Source: Thioalkalivibrio sp. (GTDB lineage: Bacteria; Pseudomonadota; Gammaproteobacteria; Ectothiorhodospirales; Ectothiorhodospiraceae). From it: a stretch of DNA of 8,581 bases. Shown in pieces: positions 1 through 6,259 of the stretch. The position numbers and the translations under genes were made by a program. The stretch spans positions 1 to 8,581 of the forward strand of contig PULL01000048.1 in assembly GCA_003550945.1 (NCBI GenBank), given 5' to 3'. The notes below the pieces were generated by a model. The model searched no databases. It worked only from the letters and a program-made list of their open reading frames with translations, and was not told where the DNA came from. How positions within the stretch are numbered: the stretch's first letter is position 1; the number at the start of each line of letters is the position of its first letter.

Positions 1-780
1 CCTCTGCTCGTGATCGCAATCACCATCTTCGCACTGCACCACGCACTGGCGAAGGCCGCCCTCTTCCTCGGCACCGAGGTCGTGCGGCACCGCACCCGTC
101 GTCCCGTGCTGTGGCTCTGGATCGGGCTCGGGATACCCGCGCTGGGTTTGGCGGGCCTGATGCCGAGCGGCCTGTTGACCAAGACCTCGCTGAAGGATGC
201 ACTGGTCGCGGGAAACGGCATGCCCGAGATGTGGGCACAGCTGCCGCTGCTGCTGGCCCTGGCGGCGATCGGTACCACGGCGCTGATGGCGCGCCATCTG
301 TGGCTGCTGCGCCTGGAGGCTGGACGCGACGATGCCCGGCCCGCGGCCTGGCACGGATGGGCGCTGATCACGGCGGCGACGGTTCTCGGGGTATTCCTGC
401 TGCCGATCTGGGGCATCTCGCCCTCCTGGTGGGCGGCGCTCGGCGGCCTGTTCGATGCCTTCTGGCCGGTAGCGATCGGACTGGGGCTGGCGGTGATCGC
501 CTGGCGCTGGCTGCGGCCCTGGCCGATTCCGCCCGCGGACGTACTCGTGCTGCTGACGCCGCTGCCCGGTCTGGCCGTCCGAGCGGGCCGGGCGCTGGGG
601 GTCACCGGCCCCGCGATCGAGCGGATCCTTCGCCACCTGCAGGCGCTTGCGCTGGACCGTTACCGGCGCGCCGATCACCGGATCGGACGCGCCAGCGTCC
701 ACCTCTGGCGCCGCGACGCGTCGCTGCTGTTCGCGCTGATCCTCGCGCTGCTGGCGGTCTACGGCCTGAGCATCGTCTGA
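1..780 (+). CDS. Proton-conducting membrane transporter subunit (NuoL/NuoN/MrpD/HyfB superfamily), C-terminal part
   Basis: The reading frame is open from the first base of the window, so the gene begins upstream and only 259 C-terminal residues are visible. The sequence HHALAKAALFLG near the visible start matches the conserved Lys-bearing transmembrane helix (HAxxKAxLFL) of the proton_antipo_M family, found in complex I antiporter-like subunits, Mrp antiporters and membrane-bound hydrogenases. A loop MPSGLLTKTSLKDAL follows, at the place where family members usually have a GLPP...K segment. Several hydrophobic segments come next (about residues 40-55, 81-95, 120-137 and 158-168), then a basic, less hydrophobic stretch and a last membrane helix (LLFALILALLAVYGLSIV) at the C-terminus. 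These proteins move H+ or Na+ across the inner membrane as part of larger complexes. Which complex this one belongs to cannot be told, because its partners lie outside the window. Superfamily call is firm; subfamily is open. Confidence 0.8.
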   Translation, partial: PLLVIAITIFALHHALAKAALFLGTEVVRHRTRRPVLWLWIGLGIPALGLAGLMPSGLLTKTSLKDALVAGNGMPEMWAQLPLLLALAAIGTTALMARHLWLLRLEAGRDDARPAAWHGWALITAATVLGVFLLPIWGISPSWWAALGGLFDAFWPVAIGLGLAVIAWRWLRPWPIPPADVLVLLTPLPGLAVRAGRALGVTGPAIERILRHLQALALDRYRRADHRIGRASVHLWRRDASLLFALILALLAVYGLSIV

Positions 781-826
781 GCGTCGAATCGCGGCCGGAC
801 CCCGCTCCCAGGGGGAAGCGGCGGCG

Positions 827-847
827 TCCCTGATAGGGAGTGTGTTT
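827..847 (+). terminator. Weak terminator-like hairpin after the membrane transporter gene
   Basis: TCCCT-GAT-AGGGA forms a perfect 5-bp stem with a 3-nt loop at 827-839, followed by GTGTGTTT. It sits 46 bp after the stop codon of the plus-strand gene and faces the convergent pap gene. The stem is short and the U-tract is interrupted, so the call is tentative. Confidence 0.3.
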
Positions 848-895
848 CGCACGCGAACGAGCGTCGGGCTCAATCCCGGCATCTGGCGCGCCTTC

Positions 896-909
896 GCGAG
901 CAGGCTCGC
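896..909 (-). terminator. Inverted repeat just past the pap stop codon
   Basis: GCGAGC-AG-GCTCGC is a perfect 6-bp inverted repeat (more realistically a 5-bp stem with a 4-nt loop) starting 2 bp after the pap stop codon. No T-tract follows on the minus strand, so it may protect the mRNA 3' end or slow the polymerase rather than act as a classical intrinsic terminator. Confidence 0.3.
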
Positions 910-911
910 TC

Positions 912-2387
912 TTACAAAGCCTTTTCGAGGCGTTCGCAGAGGATTTGCAGCGCGCGGACGCGCGCCCAGCGCTTATCGTTGCCCTCGATCAGGTTCCACG
1001 GCGCGAACTCGGTGCTGGTGCGCTCGACCATGTCGTTGACCGCGTGGGCGTAGGCATCCCACTTCTCGCGGTTGCGCCAGTCCTCCTCGGTGAGCTTGTG
1101 CTGCTTGAAGCTCGTCTCCTCGCGCGCCTTGAAGCGGGCCAGCTGCTCGTCCTTGTCGATGTGGACCCAGAACTTCACCAGCACAATGCCGTGTTCGGTG
1201 AGTTCCTCCTCGAACTCGTTGATCTCCCGGTAGGCACGCACCCACGCATCCTCGGAGGCGAAGCCCTCGACGCGTTCGACCAGCACCCGCCCGTACCAGG
1301 AGCGGTCGTAAATCGTGAAGCGCCCGGCTCGGGGCAGGTGGCGCCAGAACCGCCACAGGTAGTGCTGCGCGCGCTCTTCGTCGGTGGGGCTTCCGATCGG
1401 AATGACGCGGTAGCTGCGGGCATCGACCGCGGCGGTGATGCGCCGGATGATTCCGCCCTTGCCCGCAGCGTCCCAGCCTTCCATGAGTACGATGGTGCTG
1501 GTCTTGCGTTCCCTGGCGGTACGGGCGAGCACACTCAGGCGGCCCTGAAGGTCGGCAAGCTGCTTGCGATAGTCCTTCTTCTCAAGACTCTTCGACAGGT
1601 CGACAAAGTCGAGGATCGTCTTCTCGCTCTCCCTGGGCATCTTCCAGGCCGAGGTGGCCCCGCGCAGGGTCGCCGGATCCAGTGTCATGCGCTTGCCCAC
1701 CACCTCGAGCACATGGCTTGCGGTGGTCACGTTGCGGTGGCGTTCGTCGTAGCCTTCGATGATCATCCACGGCGCCTCGCCGGTGCTGGTCTGGCGCAGC
1801 ACGTGCTCCGCCACCTCGCGGAAGCGGTCGTAGGATTTCAGCGCAGCCAGGTCGCGCTCGCCGACGCGCCAGCGTGTCTTCGGATTCTTGCGCAGCCTCT
1901 TGACGCGCTCGACCTGCATCTGCTTGCCCAGGTGGAACCAGAGCTTGATCAGCAGTGCGCCATCGTCCACCAGCATCTTCTCGAAGATGTTGATGCGTTT
2001 CAGCATCAGGTCGAGGTCGCTGTCGTCGAAGTTGTTCTCGATTCGCTGCTGAATCGGGCAGCTGTACCAGGAGCCGAACAGCACGCCGATCCTGCCCTTC
2101 GGCGGCAGCGCGCGCCAGAAGCGCCAGAACGCCGGACGCTCCCGCTCCTCGTCGGTCATTTCGTCGAAGGCCGTGGTCTCGATCCAGCGGGGGTCCATCC
2201 ACTGGTGCAGCATGTTCACGGTTTCGCTCTTCCCGGCGCCGTCGGCACCGGAAATCAGCAGGATCACCGGGAAATCGCATCCGCGCAGTTCCTGCTGCAG
2301 GTTCAGCAGTCCCGTGCGCAGCTCCGGCACCAACTCGTTGTAGTCATCCTTGGCCAGCTTGCGCCCAAGTTCCGCCGCTTCGAACAT
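912..2387 (-). CDS. pap: Polyphosphate:AMP phosphotransferase (two-domain PPK2 family)
   Basis: This 491-residue protein carries two tandem PPK2 domains, the arrangement of class II PPK2 enzymes, which use polyphosphate to phosphorylate AMP to ADP in the cytoplasm. Domain 1 (about residues 10-235) has a Walker A loop GADGAGKS at 47-54. Domain 2 (about 265-491) has Walker A GWDAAGKGG at 304-312 and the PPK2 signature YDRSWYGRVLVERVEG at 360-375. In domain 1 the equivalent of YDRSWYGR reads FGSWYSCP (104-111), so the Asp and Arg of that motif are missing, which suggests domain 2 is the catalytic one. The start is fixed by an excellent ribosome binding site, AGGAGGTGA, with 6 nt between AGGAGG and ATG. 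It lies 198 bp downstream of ubiB in the same direction and converges with the transporter gene. The long gap and its own leader suggest separate transcription, though read-through from ubiB is possible. Confidence 0.93.
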   Translation of the reverse strand: MFEAAELGRKLAKDDYNELVPELRTGLLNLQQELRGCDFPVILLISGADGAGKSETVNMLHQWMDPRWIETTAFDEMTDEERERPAFWRFWRALPPKGRIGVLFGSWYSCPIQQRIENNFDDSDLDLMLKRINIFEKMLVDDGALLIKLWFHLGKQMQVERVKRLRKNPKTRWRVGERDLAALKSYDRFREVAEHVLRQTSTGEAPWMIIEGYDERHRNVTTASHVLEVVGKRMTLDPATLRGATSAWKMPRESEKTILDFVDLSKSLEKKDYRKQLADLQGRLSVLARTARERKTSTIVLMEGWDAAGKGGIIRRITAAVDARSYRVIPIGSPTDEERAQHYLWRFWRHLPRAGRFTIYDRSWYGRVLVERVEGFASEDAWVRAYREINEFEEELTEHGIVLVKFWVHIDKDEQLARFKAREETSFKQHKLTEEDWRNREKWDAYAHAVNDMVERTSTEFAPWNLIEGNDKRWARVRALQILCERLEKAL

Positions 2388-2390
2388 CGC

Positions 2391-2399
2391 TCACCTCCT
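2391..2399 (-). promoter_or_regulatory. Strong ribosome binding site of pap
   Basis: The minus strand reads AGGAGGTGA, an unusually long match to the 3' end of 16S rRNA. AGGAGG ends 6 nt before the pap ATG. It is the strongest Shine-Dalgarno sequence in the window and predicts high translation when unobstructed. A 7-bp hairpin ends only 5 nt upstream of it. Confidence 0.85.
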
Positions 2400-2404
2400 G
2401 TGCG

Positions 2405-2422
2405 TTGTGCCCCGCGGCACAA
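2405..2422 (-). promoter_or_regulatory. Hairpin in the pap leader, next to the ribosome binding site
   Basis: TTGTGCC-4 nt-GGCACAA is a perfect 7-bp inverted repeat with loop GCGG on the minus strand, located 5 nt upstream of the pap Shine-Dalgarno sequence. Its upstream arm is also part of GCTTGTGC (2417-2424), which is exactly complementary to a segment 80 bp further upstream at 2504-2511. It may be a translational control element or only a roadblock; function is inferred, while the base pairing is seen directly. Confidence 0.45.
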
Positions 2423-2518
2423 GCTCCGAACATCCGCGCAGCATACACGAACCGGGCGTTTTCGATGGAGCGCGGCGCCTTGCCGCCGCCTTCACGGTCC
2501 GGGGCTTGTGCACCGGCC

Positions 2519-2563
2519 GCGCAGGCAAACCCGCGCAAGGCCCAAGCAGGAGCAAACTCCCGC
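2519..2563 (-). repeat. Tandem pair of similar hairpins between ubiB and pap
   Basis: Two 18-nt hairpins separated by 9 nt. On the minus strand each is a 7-bp stem closed by the same TTTG loop: GCGGGAG/CTCCTGC (2546-2563) and GCGCGGG/CCTGCGC (2519-2536). Each contains a single G-U pair (third base pair from the outside in the first, fifth in the second) that would be an A-C mismatch on the plus strand, so both fold better in RNA from the ubiB-to-pap direction. No T-tract follows. They resemble a small REP/BIME-type cluster and may stabilise or end the ubi transcript. Confidence 0.5.
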
Positions 2564-2585
2564 AGGCCGTACCCGCGCTCCGGGG

Positions 2586-4295
2586 TCAGTCGAGGCGTGA
2601 GCGATCGCTGCCGCGCATGCGCCGCAGCACTCCGTCGCCGCGGCGCATGCTGAACAAGAGCAGCCCCATCCCGGCGAGTCCCAGCGGCCAGACCGGCCAC
2701 GCAAGCCCCAGCCACTGCGGTACCGAATCCATCTGGGTCAGCAGGCCCGCGCCCAGCAGCAACCCGAGGCCGGCGATGGCCTCCAGGCGGCGGCGCGCGT
2801 CGCGCTGCAGCATCGTGCGCAGCTCACGCACCTCGGCTCGCAGCGCGGCATCGCGCTGCGTGCGTTCACGTTCTGCGTCCAGCACTTGCTGCAGCCGCGT
2901 CGGCAGCTCCGGCAGCTGCACCAGAACCTTCGGCAGATGGCGCTCGGCGCTGCGCAGGAAGGCGCGCACACCCACCTGCTCCGACATCCAGCGCTCGATG
3001 AACGGCTTCGCGGTGGTCCACAGGTCCAGCTGCGGATACAGCTGACGTCCCAGGCCCTCGATGTTCAGCAGTGTCTTCTGCAGCAGAACCAGCTGCGGCT
3101 GCACCTCCATGTCGAAGCGCCGGGCGGTCTGGAACAGGCGCAGCAGCACGTGCCCGAACGAGATCTGGTCCAGCGGCTTCTGGAAGATTGGCTCGCACAC
3201 GGAGCGGATCGCGGCCTCAAACTCATCCACCCGGGTCCCCTCCGGCACCCAGCCGGACTCCACGTACAGTTCGGCGACACGCCGGTAGTCGCGGCTGAAG
3301 AAGGCGTGGAAGTTCTCGGCCAGATAATGCTGGTCCGACTCCAGCAGGCTGCCGACGATCCCGAAATCCACCGCGAGGTAGCTCGGCTCTTCGGGGTTGG
3401 TTGCATCCACGAAGATGTTGCCGGGATGCATGTCGGCGTGGAAGAAATTGTGCCGGAACACCTGGGTGAAGAAGATCTCCACACCGCGCTCGGCCAGCAG
3501 TTTCAGGTCGACACCGCGGGCGCGCAGTTCGGCGATGTTGGAGACCGGGATCCCGCTGATGCGCTCCATCACCATCACGTTGGTCCGGGTGTAGTCCCAG
3601 ATCACCTCCGGGACGTACAGCAGCGGACTTTGCTCGAAGTTCCGGCGGATGGTGATCGCGTTCGCGCCCTCGCGCACGAGGTCGAGCTCGTCGATCACGG
3701 TCTTCTCGTACTCGGCGACCACCTCGCGGGGCCGCAGGCGCCGGCCATCGGACCAGTAGCGGTCCGCGAGGTTGGCGATCAGGTGCAGAATCTCGAGATC
3801 CGCGCGGATGGTGCGGAGAATTCCCGGGCGCACGACCTTCACGACCACCGAGCGCCCATCGCGCAGCCGCGCCGCGTGTACCTGCGCGATCGAGGCCGAG
3901 GCCAGCGGCACGTCGTCGAACTGCTCGAAGACCTCCGTGATCGGCCGCTCCAGCGAGATCTCGATCGCGAGCCGCGCCTGCTCGACCGGAAACGGCGGTA
4001 CCCGGTCCTGCAGGCGGGCCAGTTCCAGCGCGATGTCGTCCGGCAACAGGTCGCGACGGGTGGAAAGCATCTGCCCGAACTTCACGAAAATGGGGCCGAG
4101 ATCTTCCAGCGTGCGGCGGATGCGCTCGCCGCGGGTGCCCTCCTCGCGCCGGAACCAGTTCCACGGCAGCAGGTGCAGCAGAAAGCTCAGTGGCCGCAGT
4201 GGCTTCAGCGTGAACAGGATCGCATCGAGCCTGTAACGCACCAGCACGCGGCCGATGGTCCACAGGCGCAGGCCCTGTTTCAGGGTCCTGATCAT
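2586..4295 (-). CDS. ubiB: UbiB, ABC1/ADCK-type atypical kinase of ubiquinone biosynthesis
   Basis: A 569-residue member of the ABC1/ADCK/UbiB atypical kinase family, an ATPase needed for ubiquinone production at the inner membrane; its exact chemical role is still debated. Visible landmarks are the family-specific KxGQ motif KFGQ at 72-75 in VKFGQMLSTRRDLLP, the Ala-rich loop ASASIAQVH at 132-140 that replaces the usual glycine-rich loop, the ATP lysine in VVVKVVRPG (K153), the catalytic-loop-like HADMHPGN at 286-293, and DFG at 310-312. Two hydrophobic helices near the C-terminus (about 505-521 and 532-550) are the expected membrane anchor. Length is close to the usual roughly 540-560 residues. 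Its ATG overlaps the ubiJ stop as ATGA and has no good ribosome binding site, so translational coupling to ubiJ is likely. It is the last gene of the DUF971-ubiE-ubiJ-ubiB block. Confidence 0.95.
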   Translation of the reverse strand: MIRTLKQGLRLWTIGRVLVRYRLDAILFTLKPLRPLSFLLHLLPWNWFRREEGTRGERIRRTLEDLGPIFVKFGQMLSTRRDLLPDDIALELARLQDRVPPFPVEQARLAIEISLERPITEVFEQFDDVPLASASIAQVHAARLRDGRSVVVKVVRPGILRTIRADLEILHLIANLADRYWSDGRRLRPREVVAEYEKTVIDELDLVREGANAITIRRNFEQSPLLYVPEVIWDYTRTNVMVMERISGIPVSNIAELRARGVDLKLLAERGVEIFFTQVFRHNFFHADMHPGNIFVDATNPEEPSYLAVDFGIVGSLLESDQHYLAENFHAFFSRDYRRVAELYVESGWVPEGTRVDEFEAAIRSVCEPIFQKPLDQISFGHVLLRLFQTARRFDMEVQPQLVLLQKTLLNIEGLGRQLYPQLDLWTTAKPFIERWMSEQVGVRAFLRSAERHLPKVLVQLPELPTRLQQVLDAERERTQRDAALRAEVRELRTMLQRDARRRLEAIAGLGLLLGAGLLTQMDSVPQWLGLAWPVWPLGLAGMGLLLFSMRRGDGVLRRMRGSDRSRLD

Positions 4296-4975
4296 CCCGG
4301 CCGGGGCAATCCGGGGCCGCTCGGTGGAGAATCCGGGAGGCCCGCTGCCTCCAGCCGGGCGACTCTCGCCTCGAGTCGCGCGGCATCATCGCGCAGCTCC
4401 GCGAGGTCGGCGGCGAACGCTTCGAACTCACCCGAGGCCGGCAGCCAGCGCGCCTCTTCCTGCGCGTATTCCGCCGAATCCTGCAGACCGCGGTCCACGA
4501 ACCGGCGGACCTGTTCGCGCAGCGTCTCCCCGGCCTGCAGCAGCGGCCCGGCGGTACCGGCACCGGCCACGGACTCGAACCAGCCGGCCCAGTCGAACGA
4601 CACGCCCGCCAGCGCGCGCTGCAGGTCGGTCAGCACCGCAGCGTCCCCTTGCAGACGAACGCTGGAGCGGTCTTCCCGAGCAAGCGCCGCGGCCAAACCC
4701 ACCGGCGAACCCCTGACGGTCACGTCGGGTTCCTCGTCCTCCAGCGAACCGAGCACCTGCAGGCGGTCGGCGGCACCGAGAAAGACCAGGCCGAGACCCG
4801 GAGGTTCGACCACGACCCTGATGGACCGTCCCGCCAGCCGGGCGATCGCGGGCTCGGAGGAGGCCTCCAGCCACCGGTTCAGCGCGAACTCGAGCACGGC
4901 CGCCAGCGCGGTCGGCAATGGCCGGATCCGGGGAGCCTCCGTCGAGCCGAGGGGATCGTTGTCGGGATCGGTCAT
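4292..4975 (-). CDS. ubiJ: UbiJ, SCP2-domain ubiquinone biosynthesis accessory factor
   Basis: A 227-residue protein with an SCP2-like sterol carrier domain (about residues 22-125) and a charged C-terminal coiled coil (about 186-211, LAELRDDAARLEARVARLEA), the layout of UbiJ. In Escherichia coli, UbiJ works with UbiK in the soluble Ubi complex and binds the lipid intermediates that the hydroxylases and methyltransferases act on. The N-terminal helix (LPTALAAVLEFALNRWLEA) is typical. Sequence is poorly conserved in this family, so the call leans on its position between ubiE and ubiB plus the domain layout. I chose the ATG at 4975 (MTDPDND): the frame extends 14 codons further, but that would overlap ubiE. 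With this start the gap to ubiE is 4 bp. A weak GAGG lies 10 nt upstream. It is about 25 residues longer than the E. coli protein, mostly in a Pro/Gly-rich tail. Confidence 0.88.
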   Translation of the reverse strand: MTDPDNDPLGSTEAPRIRPLPTALAAVLEFALNRWLEASSEPAIARLAGRSIRVVVEPPGLGLVFLGAADRLQVLGSLEDEEPDVTVRGSPVGLAAALAREDRSSVRLQGDAAVLTDLQRALAGVSFDWAGWFESVAGAGTAGPLLQAGETLREQVRRFVDRGLQDSAEYAQEEARWLPASGEFEAFAADLAELRDDAARLEARVARLEAAGLPDSPPSGPGLPRPG

Positions 4976-4979
4976 GGCA

Positions 4980-5735
4980 TCACAGCCTCGTGGCCCGGTG
5001 CAGCGCGACCACGCCACCGGTCAGGTTCTCGTACTGCACCCGTTCCAGGCCCGCGTCGCGCATCATCTGCGCGAGGCTCTCCTGATCGGGATGTACGCGG
5101 ATGCTCTCCGCGAGATAGCGGTAGCTGTCGGCGTCGCTGGCGATCAGCCGGCCCATCAGCGGCATCACCCGGAACGAATACAGGTCGTAGAACGGCCGCA
5201 GCGGGGCATAGGGCTGCGAGAACTCGAGCACCAGCAACCGGCCACCCGCCTTCAGCACCCGGTGCATCTCCGCCAGCGCGCGCTCCTTGCGCGTCACGTT
5301 GCGCAAGCCGAACGCGATGGTGATGCGATCGAAATACTCGTCCGGAAACGGCAAGGCCTCGGCGTCACCCTGCACGAAGTCGATGTTGCCGGCCAGTCCC
5401 TGATCGAGGAGCCGGTCGCGACCCACCACCAGCATCGATGCGTTGATGTCGCAGACGGTCACCCGTCCGCGCTCGCCCACGCGTGGCGCGAACGCCGCGG
5501 CAAGGTCGCCGGTCCCGCCGGCAAGGTCGAGCACGCGCATCCCCGGCCGCACCGCAGTGCGCTGCACCGTGTGGCGCTTCCAGAGTCGATGAATGCCCAT
5601 CGACATCACGTCGTTCATCAGGTCGTACTTGCGCGCGACCGAGTGGAAGACCTGCCCGACCCGGGCGGCCTTCTCCTCTTCCGCGACGGTTTCGAACCCG
5701 AAGTGGGTCTTGCCGCGCCCTTCTTCGTCCGTCAT
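4980..5735 (-). CDS. ubiE: UbiE, ubiquinone/menaquinone biosynthesis C-methyltransferase
   Basis: A 251-residue class I SAM-dependent methyltransferase, equal in length to E. coli UbiE. It C-methylates demethoxy-benzoquinol intermediates of ubiquinone and, where menaquinone is made, demethylmenaquinol. Landmarks: FHSVARKYDLMNDVMSMGIHRLWK (30-53) N-terminal family signature; SAM-binding motif I LDLAGGTGD at 69-77; acidic motif II VCDIN at 94-98; GDAEALPF at 123-130; the UbiE motif FGLRNV at 142-147; and the closing GGVVALHRA at 240-248. I chose the ATG at 5735 (MTDEEGRGKTHFGF). An upstream in-frame ATG at 5822 would add 29 low-complexity residues and overlap the preceding gene. No Shine-Dalgarno sequence is visible in the 7-bp gap after the DUF971 gene, so translation is probably coupled to it. 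Confidence 0.97.
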   Translation of the reverse strand: MTDEEGRGKTHFGFETVAEEEKAARVGQVFHSVARKYDLMNDVMSMGIHRLWKRHTVQRTAVRPGMRVLDLAGGTGDLAAAFAPRVGERGRVTVCDINASMLVVGRDRLLDQGLAGNIDFVQGDAEALPFPDEYFDRITIAFGLRNVTRKERALAEMHRVLKAGGRLLVLEFSQPYAPLRPFYDLYSFRVMPLMGRLIASDADSYRYLAESIRVHPDQESLAQMMRDAGLERVQYENLTGGVVALHRATRL

Positions 5736-5742
5736 GGCTGCG

Positions 5743-6108
5743 TCAGTGTGTCTTGCGTTGGTGACCTGCGGCGGCGAGCTTCTCGAGGTACTCCTGCCAG
5801 AGCTGTTCCTGCTCGATGCCAAGGTTGTACAAGTAGTCCCAGTCGTAGATCCCGGTGTCGTGCCCGTCGGAAAAAACCAGTTTCACCGCGTAGTTGCCGA
5901 CCGGCTCGATGTCCGTGATGTTCACGTTCTCCTTGCCGACCTGAAGCGTGTCCTGCCCGGGGCCGTGGCCGCGCACCTCCGCCGAAGGCGAATACACGCG
6001 CAGGAACTCGCAGGGCAGCCGCAGCGTGGTGCCGTCGGCATAGCCGAGTTCGAGAATGCGGGACTTCTGGTGCAACTGGATCTCGGTGGGGCGGTGCTTG
6101 CTGCTCAT
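5743..6108 (-). CDS. DUF971 protein (gamma-butyrobetaine hydroxylase-like N-terminal domain)
   Basis: A 121-residue, single-domain protein of the DUF971/GBBH-like N-terminal family. Diagnostic stretches are LRLPCEFLRVYSPSAEVRGH (about 29-48) and DGHDTGIYDWDYLYNLG (81-97). The domain is also found at the N-terminus of eukaryotic gamma-butyrobetaine hydroxylase and fused to Mrp/HCF101-type Fe-S carrier ATPases in plants; the biochemical role of the stand-alone bacterial form is not settled. Only one cysteine (C33) is present, so a full cysteine-based metal site seems unlikely in this copy. The start is supported by AGGAG at 6115-6119, 6 nt before the ATG. It heads a compact block with ubiE (7-bp gap) and follows hslU by 151 bp. 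Family membership is firm; function is not known. Confidence 0.9.
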   Translation of the reverse strand: MSSKHRPTEIQLHQKSRILELGYADGTTLRLPCEFLRVYSPSAEVRGHGPGQDTLQVGKENVNITDIEPVGNYAVKLVFSDGHDTGIYDWDYLYNLGIEQEQLWQEYLEKLAAAGHQRKTH

Positions 6109-6172
6109 TGGATGCTCCTGAAAAAAGGGTCGGTGGGCATGAGGCGGCCGTCAGGTGCCACTTGCGCTGTCT

Positions 6173-6198
6173 GGTGGGCCCGCTGCGCGCGGCCTACC
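6173..6198 (-). repeat. REP-like imperfect palindrome between hslU and the DUF971 gene
   Basis: On the minus strand a GTAG tetranucleotide (6194-6197) opens an imperfect hairpin. Arms GGTAGGCCGC and GCGGGCCCACC enclose a GCGCA loop, with one mismatch and one bulged base. A 5' GTAG head followed by a GC-rich palindrome is the described layout of REP sequences mobilised by REP-associated tyrosine transposases. It may also act as a partial terminator between hslU and the downstream block. Only one copy is visible here, so membership of a genome-wide family is inferred. Confidence 0.5.
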
Positions 6199-6259
6199 CT
6201 AACCGCGTTCCGTTGCGCCACCGAATAACCTCTCCGTTCCGGCACCAAACCAGCCGGCA

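Noticed and set aside
2440..2445. TATGCT on the minus strand as a possible -10 box for pap
   Set aside because: Only 4 of 6 matches to TATAAT, and no acceptable -35 at 16-18 bp spacing (candidates CATCGA, CCATCG, TCCATC).
840..2600. A 586-codon plus-strand open frame antisense to pap
   Set aside because: It mirrors pap codon structure, has no family motifs, and the opposite strand encodes an unmistakable two-domain PPK2 protein.
2886..5918. A 1010-codon open frame on the plus strand, antisense to ubiB, ubiJ and ubiE
   Set aside because: Its translation is low-complexity (His, Arg, Ala, Leu, Gln, Ser rich) with no recognisable domain, and it exactly overlies three genes with clear family motifs. 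Long antisense frames are expected from high-GC codon bias.
6239..6257. CCGGC/GCCGG inverted repeat just after the hslU stop, as an intrinsic terminator
   Set aside because: Only 5 bp of stem, a 9-nt loop and no T-tract on the minus strand.
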